64,000 nt of DNA from Candidatus Thalassolituus haligoni (GCF_041222825.1 NZ_CP139482.1:2077001-2141000); one strand, 5' to 3'; shown: positions 38,092-47,227, numbered from the stretch's first letter. Notes: a model not told the origin generated them from the sequence alone. Numbers and translations are program-made.

Positions 38092-38925
38092 TTGAAAGCG
38101 ATACAGTTTGATTATCCAGGTGGTTCTATCGAAGGGCTGGCATGGGGTGAACCCGGTCAACCAACGGTGATTGCTGTTCATGGCTGGCTGGATAATGCCG
38201 CCAGCTTTGCGGCCTTGGCTGACCAGTTACCGGGTATTTATTTGATAGCGATTGATTTGCCGGGTCATGGTTTATCGGCCTGGCTACCAGGCGGCTATCC
38301 CATCTGGGCGCCTGCGGAAGCCATTGCCTGGGTCGCCGAACAGTTTCCTCAACCGGTTCACTGGCTGGGGCATTCGATGGGGGCTGCGGCGCTGGTGTTG
38401 GCGGCCGGGGCTTTCCCTGAACGTTTTGCCAGCACCGTTTTATTGGATGGTATTGGCCCTGTCACCCAAACCAACGAACAAGCTGTCGACACCTTTCGGC
38501 GTCATGTGGAGACATCGGTTCGCGCTGGTTTTACGGGTTACCTCAATCCGGAACAAGCCATTGCGGCACGGATAAAGGCTACGCCGTTTGTTGGTGCGGA
38601 AGTTATTGCGCCCGTTATTCTGCGTAACCTGGAGCCGCGTAACCAACGCTGGTTCTGGCGTACCGATCCGGCTTTGCGTCGTCCTTCGGCTTTTCGTCTG
38701 ACGGAGCCCATGGTGGAGGAATTTCTGCGAGCAATGACTTTGCCCACGTTAGTGGTTCGTGCCCATGAGGGCATCGTTCCCGAAGCTGTTTTTTGTCGTC
38801 GACTCGGATTGATGCCGATGGCAGAGCGCCTTGATGTTGAGGGGCATCATCATCTGCATCTGGAACCGGAAAAATCGGCATTGTTGGCCAAATCGCTACT
38901 TGCTTTCTGGGAGCGCGCAGGATGA
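38092..38925 (+). CDS. alpha/beta hydrolase
   Basis: A hydrolase of about 277 residues. HGWLDNAASF forms the oxyanion region, the nucleophile elbow is GHSMGA, and the histidine lies in EGHHHLHLE near the end. The substrate is unknown; relatives are annotated as esterases or epoxide-hydrolase-like. The start is unusual: a TTG at 38092 fits the family, another TTG lies nine codons upstream at 38065, and no ATG is available near the 5' end. Confidence 0.85.
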   Translation: MKAIQFDYPGGSIEGLAWGEPGQPTVIAVHGWLDNAASFAALADQLPGIYLIAIDLPGHGLSAWLPGGYPIWAPAEAIAWVAEQFPQPVHWLGHSMGAAALVLAAGAFPERFASTVLLDGIGPVTQTNEQAVDTFRRHVETSVRAGFTGYLNPEQAIAARIKATPFVGAEVIAPVILRNLEPRNQRWFWRTDPALRRPSAFRLTEPMVEEFLRAMTLPTLVVRAHEGIVPEAVFCRRLGLMPMAERLDVEGHHHLHLEPEKSALLAKSLLAFWERAG

Positions 38926-39635
38926 AAAACGTACACCAGCTTGGCTGGTTTGTCGTGCTAATCGCGGCGTTGCTGCTGTCGCTGGCATTATCGTGGTTTG
39001 GTTTGGCGGCAGCTCATTACGGCTTTGAACGCTGGTACGATATTTATGATATTGGCGAGCATATCGATCGGTATGGCCCGCAAAATCGTTTTATTCGTGG
39101 GTTGGACAGCCTCGACAAGGCGGAACATGTCCGACTGTTTAATGCCATCAGTGAAGCAGTTCATCATCAGGGTGAGGGGCTAAAAGAAATAACGTTTGAG
39201 TATCGTGGCAGCACTCGCCCGCTGTTGAGACAACCGGAGGTGGTTCATTTACAGGATGTTGCCAATTTAATCGATGTCTTGCGGCTGGTCAGCGTTTTTT
39301 TTGCCGTGGTCGTGGTTGGCGGAACCTTGTTGTTACGGCGACATAAACCCCGCTGGCGAATTCAGGGGGCGTTGCTGGGCGGGCTGATGAGTCTGTCGGT
39401 GTTGTCGATTATCCTGATTGGGCCGAAGCAGGTGTTCTATCACCTGCATGAAATGATTTTCCCAGCTGATCATGCCTGGTTTTTTTACTATCAGGACTCG
39501 TTGATGGCAACCTTGATGAAAGCGCCGGATCTGTTTGGTGGCATTGCCCTTGTCATTGTCATGGGCGGCGTCATTCTGTTTGGGTTTTACCTGCTGTTGC
39601 TGACCGGTTGGCAGCGGCGCCAGGGTAGCCAATAA
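38922..39635 (+). CDS. DUF1461 integral membrane protein
   Basis: A 237-residue protein with about four or five membrane helices and a large extracytoplasmic loop. The end of that loop contains LRQPEVVHLQDVANLI, matching the DUF1461 (TIGR01906) pattern, and the later block FYHLHEMIFPADHAWFF is also typical. Function unknown. The start overlaps the hydrolase stop (ATGA), so they are coupled. Confidence 0.83.
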   Translation: MKNVHQLGWFVVLIAALLLSLALSWFGLAAAHYGFERWYDIYDIGEHIDRYGPQNRFIRGLDSLDKAEHVRLFNAISEAVHHQGEGLKEITFEYRGSTRPLLRQPEVVHLQDVANLIDVLRLVSVFFAVVVVGGTLLLRRHKPRWRIQGALLGGLMSLSVLSIILIGPKQVFYHLHEMIFPADHAWFFYYQDSLMATLMKAPDLFGGIALVIVMGGVILFGFYLLLLTGWQRRQGSQ

Positions 39636-39642
39636 CGCCGAA

Positions 39643-40278
39643 TCAGAACGGTGGTGGCGACACAATATCCATGCGCTCATCGGTAGTGGGGTGGCGAAAG
39701 GACAATTCTCGGGCATGCAGCTGCATGGTGGGTGTTGTCTGTTCCGAATAATTGGCGCTGTAAAAGGGATCGCCGATGATCGGGTGGCCAATTTGCTGCA
39801 TGTGCAGGCGTAATTGATGGGAGCGGCCGGTCTTGGGGTACATCTCAATCCGGGTAGTACGTCGGCCTTCCGTGTCAGTATCAACATCCAGCTTGTGCCA
39901 GCGGGTCAGGGCATAGCGTCCGTCTGTATGGCTGATTTTCTGTAATGGCCGGTTGGGCCAGTCGACAATGATCGGCAGATTGATACACCCGCCGCTACCT
40001 TTTGGTTCCCCGCTTACCAGCGCCTCATATACCTTGCGAGTGGTCTGCTTTTCAAACTGCTGCTGGATACAGGTCAGAGCCGGTTTGTTGCGGGCGTAAA
40101 CAATAATGCCAGAGGTGTCGCGGTCAAGGCGATGCACAATATGCAACTCACCGAGCAACGCTTGCAGACGGCCAAAAGCCGAGTCTTTGTCATACAAGCC
40201 GGGCACGCTGAGTAACCCGCCCGGTTTATTAAGAATGACGATTTCGCTGTCTTGATAAAGAATACGTTGTTTAATCAT
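39643..40278 (-). CDS. rluA: RluA family pseudouridine synthase
   Basis: A 211-residue RNA-modifying enzyme isomerising uridine to pseudouridine. Asp52 in HRLDRDTSG is the nucleophile, and GRSHQLRLHMQQIGHPIIGD is the second signature. The size without an S4 domain fits RluA, which acts on 23S rRNA position 746 and tRNA position 32. It overlaps the preceding gene by 8 bp. Confidence 0.9.
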   Translation of the reverse strand: MIKQRILYQDSEIVILNKPGGLLSVPGLYDKDSAFGRLQALLGELHIVHRLDRDTSGIIVYARNKPALTCIQQQFEKQTTRKVYEALVSGEPKGSGGCINLPIIVDWPNRPLQKISHTDGRYALTRWHKLDVDTDTEGRRTTRIEMYPKTGRSHQLRLHMQQIGHPIIGDPFYSANYSEQTTPTMQLHARELSFRHPTTDERMDIVSPPPF

Positions 40279-41575
40279 GGTAAGGGTATTGGTGTTTTTC
40301 CAGTATCTGCTGATAACTCCCGTCCTGTTTCATCTGTTGCAACATGTGATTGAAGCCAGTAATGAGGGCGGAAGCGTTGCTGAGTTGGCGATTGATCGCC
40401 AGATGAATGCTGGTTCTGGCAATGTCGCCGGGGGCGAGCACCAGATGTTCGGCAATGGTCGGATTGCTGGCCAGTTCGGTGCTGGCTACCCATTCGTCAA
40501 CCAGAGCCAGATCAAGATTGTTGTTGGCAACGTCACGGAATAGCTGGGAGCAGTAATCCCGTGGTTCAACCGCGAAGTAACGATCTATGTTGTCCAGCCA
40601 GGGGCCATAATTTATTTCTGAGTAGATGCCCAGGCGCAATGCTGGTGTGGTGATTTTCAGATGATTTTTGCCCTGATACTCAAAGTCACTGCTCTTGGAT
40701 TTGATAAAGCGCAACTGACCATGAAGGTAGGCATCGGACAGCAGCCATTTATCATCTTGCTGACCTGGCCAGGTCGATAATACACCCTGGATTTCGCCAC
40801 TGTTGGTGGATTCCAGTACGCGCATCCAGGGCATGAATTCAACTTCAACGCGATAGCCAAGACGGGAAAGTGCCGTTGTCACCAGTTCGGTTGCAATCCC
40901 GTCACCAAGTAATTGCTTGCCGGCGTACGGTGCCCAGCTATCGGATCCGAGTCGTACCACAGGCCGGTCATCTGGATATTCCTTGCTCAGTTTGACCATG
41001 GCCTGACTGAAGCCGTTTTCCTGGATCATTGCCTGAACCTGATCGCGAAAGCTTTTTACCAGGCTCATACCGGCGATGGTGACATCATCGACACGCCACT
41101 GAGCGCTGTGGTAAAGGCGATAGTCAACGGTCAACGGCGGCTTGCCATTCAATTCAATAAGGCTGGGAACCAGCGCCTTGTTGTGGCCGTTATATCGGGT
41201 GTCCAGGAAGTGAACCGGTTGGTCATCATAAGCCCGGAAGGCACCGGCATAGGTTTTCAGCAGTTTGCGGCGAAACGCTTCCAGAAACAGGCTTTGCTGC
41301 TCGGAAGAAGCTCTGCGCCAGTACTTGCCAAGCACTTTTTTCCCCATTTGCCGGGTGTCAATCAAGGGCAGGATGCTGGTCGACAGCAGTTGATCCAGAT
41401 AGCCGGGATGTGTCTCGATCAGAGCCCTGTCATTGGTCAAGTGGCTGGTGACCAGGCTGACAGCTGATTTGACCAGCTCATCCGGTGCGGTTTCGGTAGC
41501 AGCACCTGCGCTAACGCCAAAGAAGGGCAGTGAAGCCAGCAGGACAAGTTGGATCAGATAGCGACGAAACGGCAT
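40271..41575 (-). CDS. fusion of an MlaC-like domain and a family 3 solute-binding domain
   Basis: A 434-residue exported protein. Signal peptide 1-25. Residues about 30-205 look like MlaC/Ttg2D, the periplasmic phospholipid carrier: HPGYLDQLLSTSILPLIDTR, GKYWRRASSEQQSLFLEAFRRKL and YRLYHSAQWRVDDVTIAGMSLVKSFRDQV, read in parts. Residues about 212-434 look like a family 3 (amino-acid type) solute-binding protein: VVRLGSDSWAPYAG, PWMRVLES, LRLGIYSEINYG and LDLALVDEW. No mlaFEDB or importer genes lie nearby. The stop overlaps rluA. The domain calls are sound; what the combined protein carries is unknown. Confidence 0.78.
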   Translation of the reverse strand: MPFRRYLIQLVLLASLPFFGVSAGAATETAPDELVKSAVSLVTSHLTNDRALIETHPGYLDQLLSTSILPLIDTRQMGKKVLGKYWRRASSEQQSLFLEAFRRKLLKTYAGAFRAYDDQPVHFLDTRYNGHNKALVPSLIELNGKPPLTVDYRLYHSAQWRVDDVTIAGMSLVKSFRDQVQAMIQENGFSQAMVKLSKEYPDDRPVVRLGSDSWAPYAGKQLLGDGIATELVTTALSRLGYRVEVEFMPWMRVLESTNSGEIQGVLSTWPGQQDDKWLLSDAYLHGQLRFIKSKSSDFEYQGKNHLKITTPALRLGIYSEINYGPWLDNIDRYFAVEPRDYCSQLFRDVANNNLDLALVDEWVASTELASNPTIAEHLVLAPGDIARTSIHLAINRQLSNASALITGFNHMLQQMKQDGSYQQILEKHQYPYHD

Positions 41576-41622
41576 GGCAAATCCTGTGGGTTAATCCTGT
41601 AAATTGAAAGGGACAGTCTGGC

Positions 41623-42990
41623 TTACAAGCAAATATCGGGCAAGTTTCGCACCAGCATGACCTTTTCCGCATTTGAGATCACACTATTTGCCGGGATATT
41701 GATATCAACAATAAAACCGGATCCTGGTGCATCGTGACGAGATTTGCCCTGACGATCCTGGATGTGCTCGAGAATAAACGAAATATTGCCCGTTGGGGTC
41801 ATCAATTCCAGCCTGTCGCCCACTTCAAAGCGGTTACGCACATCAATACGCAAGCGACCGTCGGTCATTCCCATGCTTTCACCGACAAATTGCTGGCCGG
41901 TGCTGGTCGATGTACCACGTTCGTAATTTTGATATTCGTCGTGAACGTGGCGGCGAAAAAAGCCTTCGGTATAGCCACGATTAGACATGTTCTCCAAGGT
42001 ATTCATCAGGTTTTTGTCAAAATCTCGTCCGTTGGCCGCGTCATCAATGGCTTTTCGGTAAGCTTGAGCAGTGCGGGCAACATAGTAGTGAGATTTGGTT
42101 CGGCCTTCGATTTTAAGCGAGTGAACGCCTAGTTTGACCAGTTGGTCAATATGCTGAATGGCACGAAGGTCACGCGAGTTCATGATGTAGGTGCCGTGTT
42201 CATCTTCGAACGCTGGCATGTATTCGTTGCTGCGACCCGCTTCCTGTAACAGGAAGATTTTGTCGGTGCTGCTGCCCATGCCGAGGGTCGGTGTTTTATC
42301 CGGGCGGAATACTGGCCCGGACGGGTCGAATTCTTGCGCTCCAGCAGGAATGACGTCGCCAGCGTCAGTTTCCCTGGCTTCATGAGCATCGTATTTCCAG
42401 CGGCAGGCATTGGTGCAGCTACCCTGGTTGGGGTCACGGTGGTTCATGTAGCCGGACAGCAAGCAGCGGCCTGAGTAAGCAATACACAAGGCGCCGTGAA
42501 CAAAGACTTCGATTTCCATTTCCGGGCTGCGCTGGCGAATATCGGCGATCTCGTGCAACGACAACTCGCGGGAGAGAATAATCCGGCTCACACCCTGACG
42601 TCGCCAGAACTCTACGGCGGCATAGTTGACGACATTGGCTTGCACGGACAGGTGGATAACGGTATCTGGCCAGCGATCCTTGACCAGCATGATCAGGCCG
42701 GGATCAGACATAATCAGGGCGTCGGGTTGCATGGCAATCACCGGTGCAATATCCCCCATGTAGGTATCGACCTTGCTGTTATGGGGCGCGATATTACTGG
42801 CTACATAGAACTTCTTGCCCAATTGATGGGCTTGAGAAATGCCCTGGTTCAGTTTCTCCAGGGTAAAGTCGTTGTTGCGCACTCGCAAGCTGTAGCGCGG
42901 CTGGCCGGCATAAACCGCGTCGGCACCATAAGCAAATGCGTATTCCATGTTTTTGATGGTGCCGGCGGGGGAGAGCAGTTCAGGGATCAT
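41623..42990 (-). CDS. trhP: tRNA hydroxylation protein TrhP (U32 peptidase family)
   Basis: A 455-residue protein of the U32 family, formerly YegQ, needed for 5-hydroxyuridine at tRNA position 34 with prephenate. The start PELLSPAGTIKNMEYAFAYGADAVY and the cysteine cluster in CIAYSGRCLLSGYMN with SCTNACRW are characteristic. The ATG at 42990 gives the family start; an in-frame upstream ATG adds 19 atypical residues. Confidence 0.9.
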   Translation of the reverse strand: MIPELLSPAGTIKNMEYAFAYGADAVYAGQPRYSLRVRNNDFTLEKLNQGISQAHQLGKKFYVASNIAPHNSKVDTYMGDIAPVIAMQPDALIMSDPGLIMLVKDRWPDTVIHLSVQANVVNYAAVEFWRRQGVSRIILSRELSLHEIADIRQRSPEMEIEVFVHGALCIAYSGRCLLSGYMNHRDPNQGSCTNACRWKYDAHEARETDAGDVIPAGAQEFDPSGPVFRPDKTPTLGMGSSTDKIFLLQEAGRSNEYMPAFEDEHGTYIMNSRDLRAIQHIDQLVKLGVHSLKIEGRTKSHYYVARTAQAYRKAIDDAANGRDFDKNLMNTLENMSNRGYTEGFFRRHVHDEYQNYERGTSTSTGQQFVGESMGMTDGRLRIDVRNRFEVGDRLELMTPTGNISFILEHIQDRQGKSRHDAPGSGFIVDINIPANSVISNAEKVMLVRNLPDICL

Positions 42991-43027
42991 GGTGTTGGTT
43001 CTGGGTACGGGTTGGATAGTGAATTGA

Positions 43028-43049
43028 GGGTGCGTCTTTAGATGCACCC
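43028..43049. terminator. hairpin between trhP and the upstream gene
   Basis: GGGTGCGTC-TTTA-GATGCACCC forms a 9-bp stem with one mismatch. It sits 64 bp after the stop of the upstream hypothetical gene and 38 bp before trhP. It lacks a T-run and could instead act in the trhP leader. Confidence 0.4.
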
Positions 43050-43112
43050 TTGAATAAACGCACCAGTTTAGCGTCGTTTCACTTCGTTATATTGATCCAG
43101 CCCGGGTTCCGT

Positions 43113-43634
43113 CTATTCAGCGACTCCGAACAGACTGACGTCCATTTCAGCCATCCAGACAAAAAAATCCTTGCTCACAGGAATGTGTCGCAAACTGCTG
43201 AACTGGCTCTGGAATTCTTTTTGTATCGAGGCAAAGTAGTGTTTCAGTTCGGCGGTTTCTGCACCCAGTTCGGTCATTTGCGCATAAATATCGGTGACGT
43301 ACTGGTTGAGTAGTTCGATATCATCACAGGCGTCATCAAAAATGCACTCGGTAGAGGCATACAAGGCGGCGTTACACAGATCGACGATTTGCCAGCCCAG
43401 GGTGTCGGACTCTGTCAGCTCTGAGCGCCATTCACTGAACTGGGCAAAAAAACGTTCCAGGTTGGCGCGGGAGGTCAGCTCACCCTTGAGAAAGGCGGTT
43501 TGCTTATTGAGCAGCTTGGTGTAGGGGCTAACATCAAGCTGTTGGTCATCTTGCCACATTTGTATATGCGGTAAATTGATGCGGGCTAACAGCAGGCAAT
43601 AGGCGCTGCGGCTGGCGGCATGTTCAGGTGTCAT
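43113..43634 (-). CDS. hypothetical protein
   Basis: A 173-residue soluble, acidic, predominantly helical protein that I do not recognise. It has no signal peptide, membrane helix or metal motif. Visible blocks are SRSAYCLLLARINLPHIQMW near the N-terminus and GWQIVDLCNAALYAS in the middle, read in parts. The pattern of helices with paired aspartates (DDACDDIELLN) is not diagnostic. The ribosome site is weak, but codon use looks like the neighbours, so it is probably real. It lies 36 bp downstream of rlmG on the same strand and may be cotranscribed. Confidence 0.7.
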   Translation of the reverse strand: MTPEHAASRSAYCLLLARINLPHIQMWQDDQQLDVSPYTKLLNKQTAFLKGELTSRANLERFFAQFSEWRSELTESDTLGWQIVDLCNAALYASTECIFDDACDDIELLNQYVTDIYAQMTELGAETAELKHYFASIQKEFQSQFSSLRHIPVSKDFFVWMAEMDVSLFGVAE

Positions 43635-43670
43635 AGGGAAGAAGGTCCTGTAATGGGTGTCAGGGGGTCA

Positions 43671-44783
43671 TTATCTGGGCGACTGGCACCAGAATATAAC
43701 GAAGCGCTGATCGGAGTTAATCCGTTGAACCCGTGCAAACAGGCGTTTGAGCAGGGGTGGGTAGTGCAGGTGGCGATTGGCAACCACCAGCAAATTGCCA
43801 TGCGGTTTCAGTTGGCGGGCGGAGTCGTTGAACATGTCGCTGGCAATATTGTTTAGTTGTTTATGGCCGTCATGAAAAGGTGGATTGCATACGACCCAGT
43901 CCAGCGGCTCACTGACTGCACTCAGGCTGTGACCGTGACGACACGCAATATCCACGTTTGCATTCAGCGCATTCTGTTGTGCCGACTCAACGGCAGGAAG
44001 GTAGTCATCGGTCTGGATAACCTGAAGTTCCGGGTGGCGTTGCTTGAGCCATAAGCCAAGAATGCCGTTGCCGCAGCCAAGATCACACAGCCTCCCGGTA
44101 ACGTCAGGTAGTTGTGCTTGCGTTATTGTGTCTGGGCTGGACAGAGTGTGCAGCAGAAACTCAGCGCCGGGATCCAGGCTGGCCCGGGAAAACACACCTG
44201 GAAGGGATTGGATGTTTAGCGGGCCAACCTGATATTCCTGCCACAAGCGTAAGCCCGGATCGTTGGCGGGGTGGCGAACCTGCACCAGTCTGGCTTTACG
44301 TTTGATAGGCAGTTGCTGGTAGTGGGCGCAATGCTGTTCCAGCCAGTTCAACCAGCGAACGGGAATGTGCTTGGCCATGCCCGCCAGATAAATAGTGGTC
44401 TGGCTGTCAAGGTGTTCCCGACAGAGTTGCAGCCAGTAACGCAGCTGTTCAAAGTTTTTGGGTAGCCGGATAATGACTTGGCTAATATCGCTGTCTTGCA
44501 GTTGTTGGGGGGTATTGATCCAGCGAGCGTCTGTTTGGTCGAGACCGTTGCGTTGACGGTTATTAATACTGGACTGGTGTGCGCAGGCGCTATCAAGCCA
44601 GCAAACAGGTTGCTGCAGCGCACAAGCCAGTGCGCCATAACGATCATTAAACAGCAAGGTGGGCGTGTCGCAATCAAGGTGATCCATCAGGTATTCGTCA
44701 GCGCTGTCCCAGGGGCGCGCGATCTGCTCGGGTACGGCAGGAAAACACTCAAGTTCCAGTGACGTGGCCTGCCACCAGCTCAT
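43671..44783 (-). CDS. rlmG: 23S rRNA guanine-N2 methyltransferase RlmG
   Basis: A 370-residue methyltransferase for m2G1835 of 23S rRNA. It has an N-terminal degenerate methyltransferase-like domain, then a catalytic half with LCDLGCGNGILGLWL for SAM binding and VVCNPPFHDGH, the N-methylating NPPF motif. RsmC has the same plan, but the N-terminal half and length fit RlmG better. Its ATG shares a base with the stop of the upstream small gene. Confidence 0.88.
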   Translation of the reverse strand: MSWWQATSLELECFPAVPEQIARPWDSADEYLMDHLDCDTPTLLFNDRYGALACALQQPVCWLDSACAHQSSINNRQRNGLDQTDARWINTPQQLQDSDISQVIIRLPKNFEQLRYWLQLCREHLDSQTTIYLAGMAKHIPVRWLNWLEQHCAHYQQLPIKRKARLVQVRHPANDPGLRLWQEYQVGPLNIQSLPGVFSRASLDPGAEFLLHTLSSPDTITQAQLPDVTGRLCDLGCGNGILGLWLKQRHPELQVIQTDDYLPAVESAQQNALNANVDIACRHGHSLSAVSEPLDWVVCNPPFHDGHKQLNNIASDMFNDSARQLKPHGNLLVVANRHLHYPPLLKRLFARVQRINSDQRFVIFWCQSPR

Positions 44784-45133
44784 CAGTAAATATCTTTGAA
44801 ATCTTTGTCTTCCAGCTGATCGAGCAACGAGCGTTCTGGCAAGTCAGGCTTGGGCTGTCGGGCCGCAACCGCTGGCTCCACAGTTTCTGCAGCAGGTTTG
44901 TTGCTGACGAGATTTTTTTGGTTGTCAGCTGTTTTTTCTGCTTGCTCTTTGTTTAATGCGGCTTTGGCTTCCGGGTTTTCGGCCAGAAATTTCTCAAAAA
45001 CAGAGGGAACGCGATTTTTGACGCGTTTGCCGGTTTGGCGATCATTGCCAGCCTCACGCTTTAATTTGGCAGCGTTGCCGGTCTTTACCTTGTGGATGCG
45101 TTTGAGTGATCGGTTTTTTTTCAGGCGGGTCAT
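44783..45133 (-). CDS. small basic hypothetical protein upstream of rlmG
   Basis: A 116-residue protein with a very basic N-terminal half (MTRLKKNRSLKRIHK, about 15 lysines and arginines in the first 45 residues) and an acidic C-terminal end (LLDQLEDKDFKDIY). The low-complexity middle is rich in alanine and glutamate. It looks largely disordered, with an RNA- or ribosome-binding type of N-terminus. Its stop overlaps the rlmG start by one base, so the two are coupled and it may act with the ribosome. Family not recognised. Confidence 0.7.
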   Translation of the reverse strand: MTRLKKNRSLKRIHKVKTGNAAKLKREAGNDRQTGKRVKNRVPSVFEKFLAENPEAKAALNKEQAEKTADNQKNLVSNKPAAETVEPAVAARQPKPDLPERSLLDQLEDKDFKDIY

Positions 45134-45273
45134 GATTGGCTACATCAACAAGGGTAAGTGAACAAGCGCGGAATGATAACAAAGCGGGACTGTATTTACA
45201 TCTGGTACTGGCGCGTTATTGTGTCCGGCTGATTGACTTAACCTTGACTTTATATACAGGAAACCACATTCAA

Positions 45274-46212
45274 ATGTATTGGCAATCCCTTGTTTTTACA
45301 GGAGAAATAGTACTCCCCGTATTTCTTCTTGTGGTTCTGGGTGTTATCTTGCGCCAGCGTCGTCTTATCGATGATCATTTTGTTACGGTCAGTTCCCGAC
45401 TGGTTTTTACACTGACTCTCCCCGTACTGGTGTTTCTGGCAATATCAAAAGTACATTTTGATTCCGGTGTTCATCTTGGCCTGGTGATTTTTGTCGCCCT
45501 GGCTATTTTATTCAGCTGCATCTTCAGTGGCATATGGGCGCGGATAGCCGGTGTGGATGAGGCCGATATCAGCGCGTTTGTGCAAGCCTCGTTTCGGGGT
45601 AATCTGGGTATTATCGGCATCTCGATGGTGGTGTACGCGTTTGGTGACCAGGGCACGCAGATCGGTGCTCTGGTACTTGCCATTGGTGTCCCTATGTACA
45701 ATCTCTTGTCGGTCATGGTGCTGGCTAGAGGACAAGGTGTAAATTGGTCTGGCCAGCTCTTGCTGATTGCAAAAAACCCGCTGATCATCGCCATTGTGCT
45801 CGCATTGCCCTTCAGTCTGTTTGGATGGCAGTTACCCAAGCCACTGCACAGTGCTGCCAGTAGTCTGGGGCAGATGACATTACCCCTGGCGTTGATCAGT
45901 GTTGGCGGTACGCTGGACTTCCGAGCTCTCAGGGCGGCCAACTCAACGGCGCTGCAAATATCCCTGTTGAAGCTTGTTATCTTGCCGGTACTGATCGTGT
46001 TGTCAGCCATTACGGTGGGAATTCGCGGTGTTGAACTTGGGGTCGTTGCCTTGATGATGGCCAGCCCGACAGCCGCGGCTGCTTTTGTCATGGCTCGAGC
46101 GATGGGGGCGAACCATGTGCTGACTGCGAATGCCATTGCGGTCAGTACTTTGGGTTCAATGCTGACGATGGGTGGAATTTTCTATGTTTTACGTATTATG
46201 TCACTGCTATAG
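45274..46212 (+). CDS. AEC family transporter
   Basis: A 312-residue membrane protein with about ten helices of the auxin-efflux-carrier/malonate permease family: EIVLPVFLLVVLGVILRQR near the start, a central charged loop, and ASPTAAAAFVMARAMGAN in the second half. The substrate is unknown; relatives carry organic acids such as malonate. The ATG at 45274 is chosen because it starts just before the first helix with ACAGGA upstream. The frame is open for a further 46 codons without family resemblance. Confidence 0.85.
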   Translation: MYWQSLVFTGEIVLPVFLLVVLGVILRQRRLIDDHFVTVSSRLVFTLTLPVLVFLAISKVHFDSGVHLGLVIFVALAILFSCIFSGIWARIAGVDEADISAFVQASFRGNLGIIGISMVVYAFGDQGTQIGALVLAIGVPMYNLLSVMVLARGQGVNWSGQLLLIAKNPLIIAIVLALPFSLFGWQLPKPLHSAASSLGQMTLPLALISVGGTLDFRALRAANSTALQISLLKLVILPVLIVLSAITVGIRGVELGVVALMMASPTAAAAFVMARAMGANHVLTANAIAVSTLGSMLTMGGIFYVLRIMSLL

Positions 46213-46258
46213 TGACAATCTTAGGCTGTTTTTGACAATTTTGGGATCGGTGGTGTAA

Positions 46259-47227
46259 ATGCCAGATGGGAAACGCCAGTTGGTTTATTTGGCATCCAAT
46301 CAACGAGGGCTTGAGTTAGAGCGTTATGAAATTGAACGCTTGCTAGCCCGGTTGAACATGACAAACGTCAGTTTTTCCTGTCGCGAGGATGGTGATGGCT
46401 ACGATTGGGATCTGGCTCGCCAGCAAATCGAATTGGCAGATTTGTTTATTCTGCTGGTTGGTGATGAGTACGGCCCCATGGCGCCGACAGGGATCAGTTA
46501 TCTGCACCGGGAATTTGTCCATGCCAGAACCATCGGCAAGCCGGTACTGGCATTTCTGAAAAACCTTCCTGTTGGTGGCTCCCTGACGCCAGAACAAGGG
46601 CGGCTGAAAGGGTTCTATCAGTTGGTGACGCAGCAAGTCAGTTACAAGTTGTGGCATTTACGCGATGAGTTATTGTCCTATGCCAGAACCGCTATCAACA
46701 ATATCGAGCCGCGACTGGATTTTGGTTGGGTGCGCTGGACCGAAAAGATGGAAAAGCAGGAGCCAGTCACCGGTAGCCAGGATGCGGCCATGACCGGTGA
46801 CGCAGCCGTGGTTGATCTTGGTGGTGGCTCACTGACGGTTCGAGAGCGTCTTGAAATGAGCCGCAAACCCGTCAACCTGATGGTTTCCGCCAAAGTGTAC
46901 CAGGGCGGTAATCTTTCTCGCGAGGAGATGATACTGCCAGCCCGGCTGGATCAGCTGTATCGGGCCCTGCACAGTTCCTTTGCCGGTAATATAAGCGAGG
47001 ATCGACTGAGGGGGTGCCTGGAAACTTTTATCGCCGACACTGTACGAAAGCAGCTCCTTGGTCGTCGCCCCAATGCCCATGCAGTGGATGATATCCGGGT
47101 CAGTAAATCCCAGTTTCGTTCGATTATGGAAACCTGGGAGCGCCTTGGGCTGGCAGCGCATACAGAAAAAGCCGGGCGCCACTACTGGATTGCCAATAGT
47201 GATCTGGCACAGGTGCGTACGGTCTGA
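46259..47227 (+). CDS. DUF4062 protein with winged-helix-like C-terminus
   Basis: A 322-residue protein. Residues about 7-105 match the DUF4062 pattern: QLVYLASNQRGLELERYEIERLL, an acidic segment, QIELADLFILLVGDEYGP, then SYLHREFVHARTIGKPVLAFLKN, all read in parts. DUF4062 normally heads large STAND ATPases and sensor proteins; here no ATPase follows. Residues about 200-320 are helical and end in a winged-helix-like stretch (VSKSQFRSIMETWERLGLAAHTEKAG). It stands alone between an AEC transporter and a convergent ArsR gene. It may be a regulator or a reduced defence sensor. Domain call fairly good, function unknown. Confidence 0.75.
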   Translation: MPDGKRQLVYLASNQRGLELERYEIERLLARLNMTNVSFSCREDGDGYDWDLARQQIELADLFILLVGDEYGPMAPTGISYLHREFVHARTIGKPVLAFLKNLPVGGSLTPEQGRLKGFYQLVTQQVSYKLWHLRDELLSYARTAINNIEPRLDFGWVRWTEKMEKQEPVTGSQDAAMTGDAAVVDLGGGSLTVRERLEMSRKPVNLMVSAKVYQGGNLSREEMILPARLDQLYRALHSSFAGNISEDRLRGCLETFIADTVRKQLLGRRPNAHAVDDIRVSKSQFRSIMETWERLGLAAHTEKAGRHYWIANSDLAQVRTV

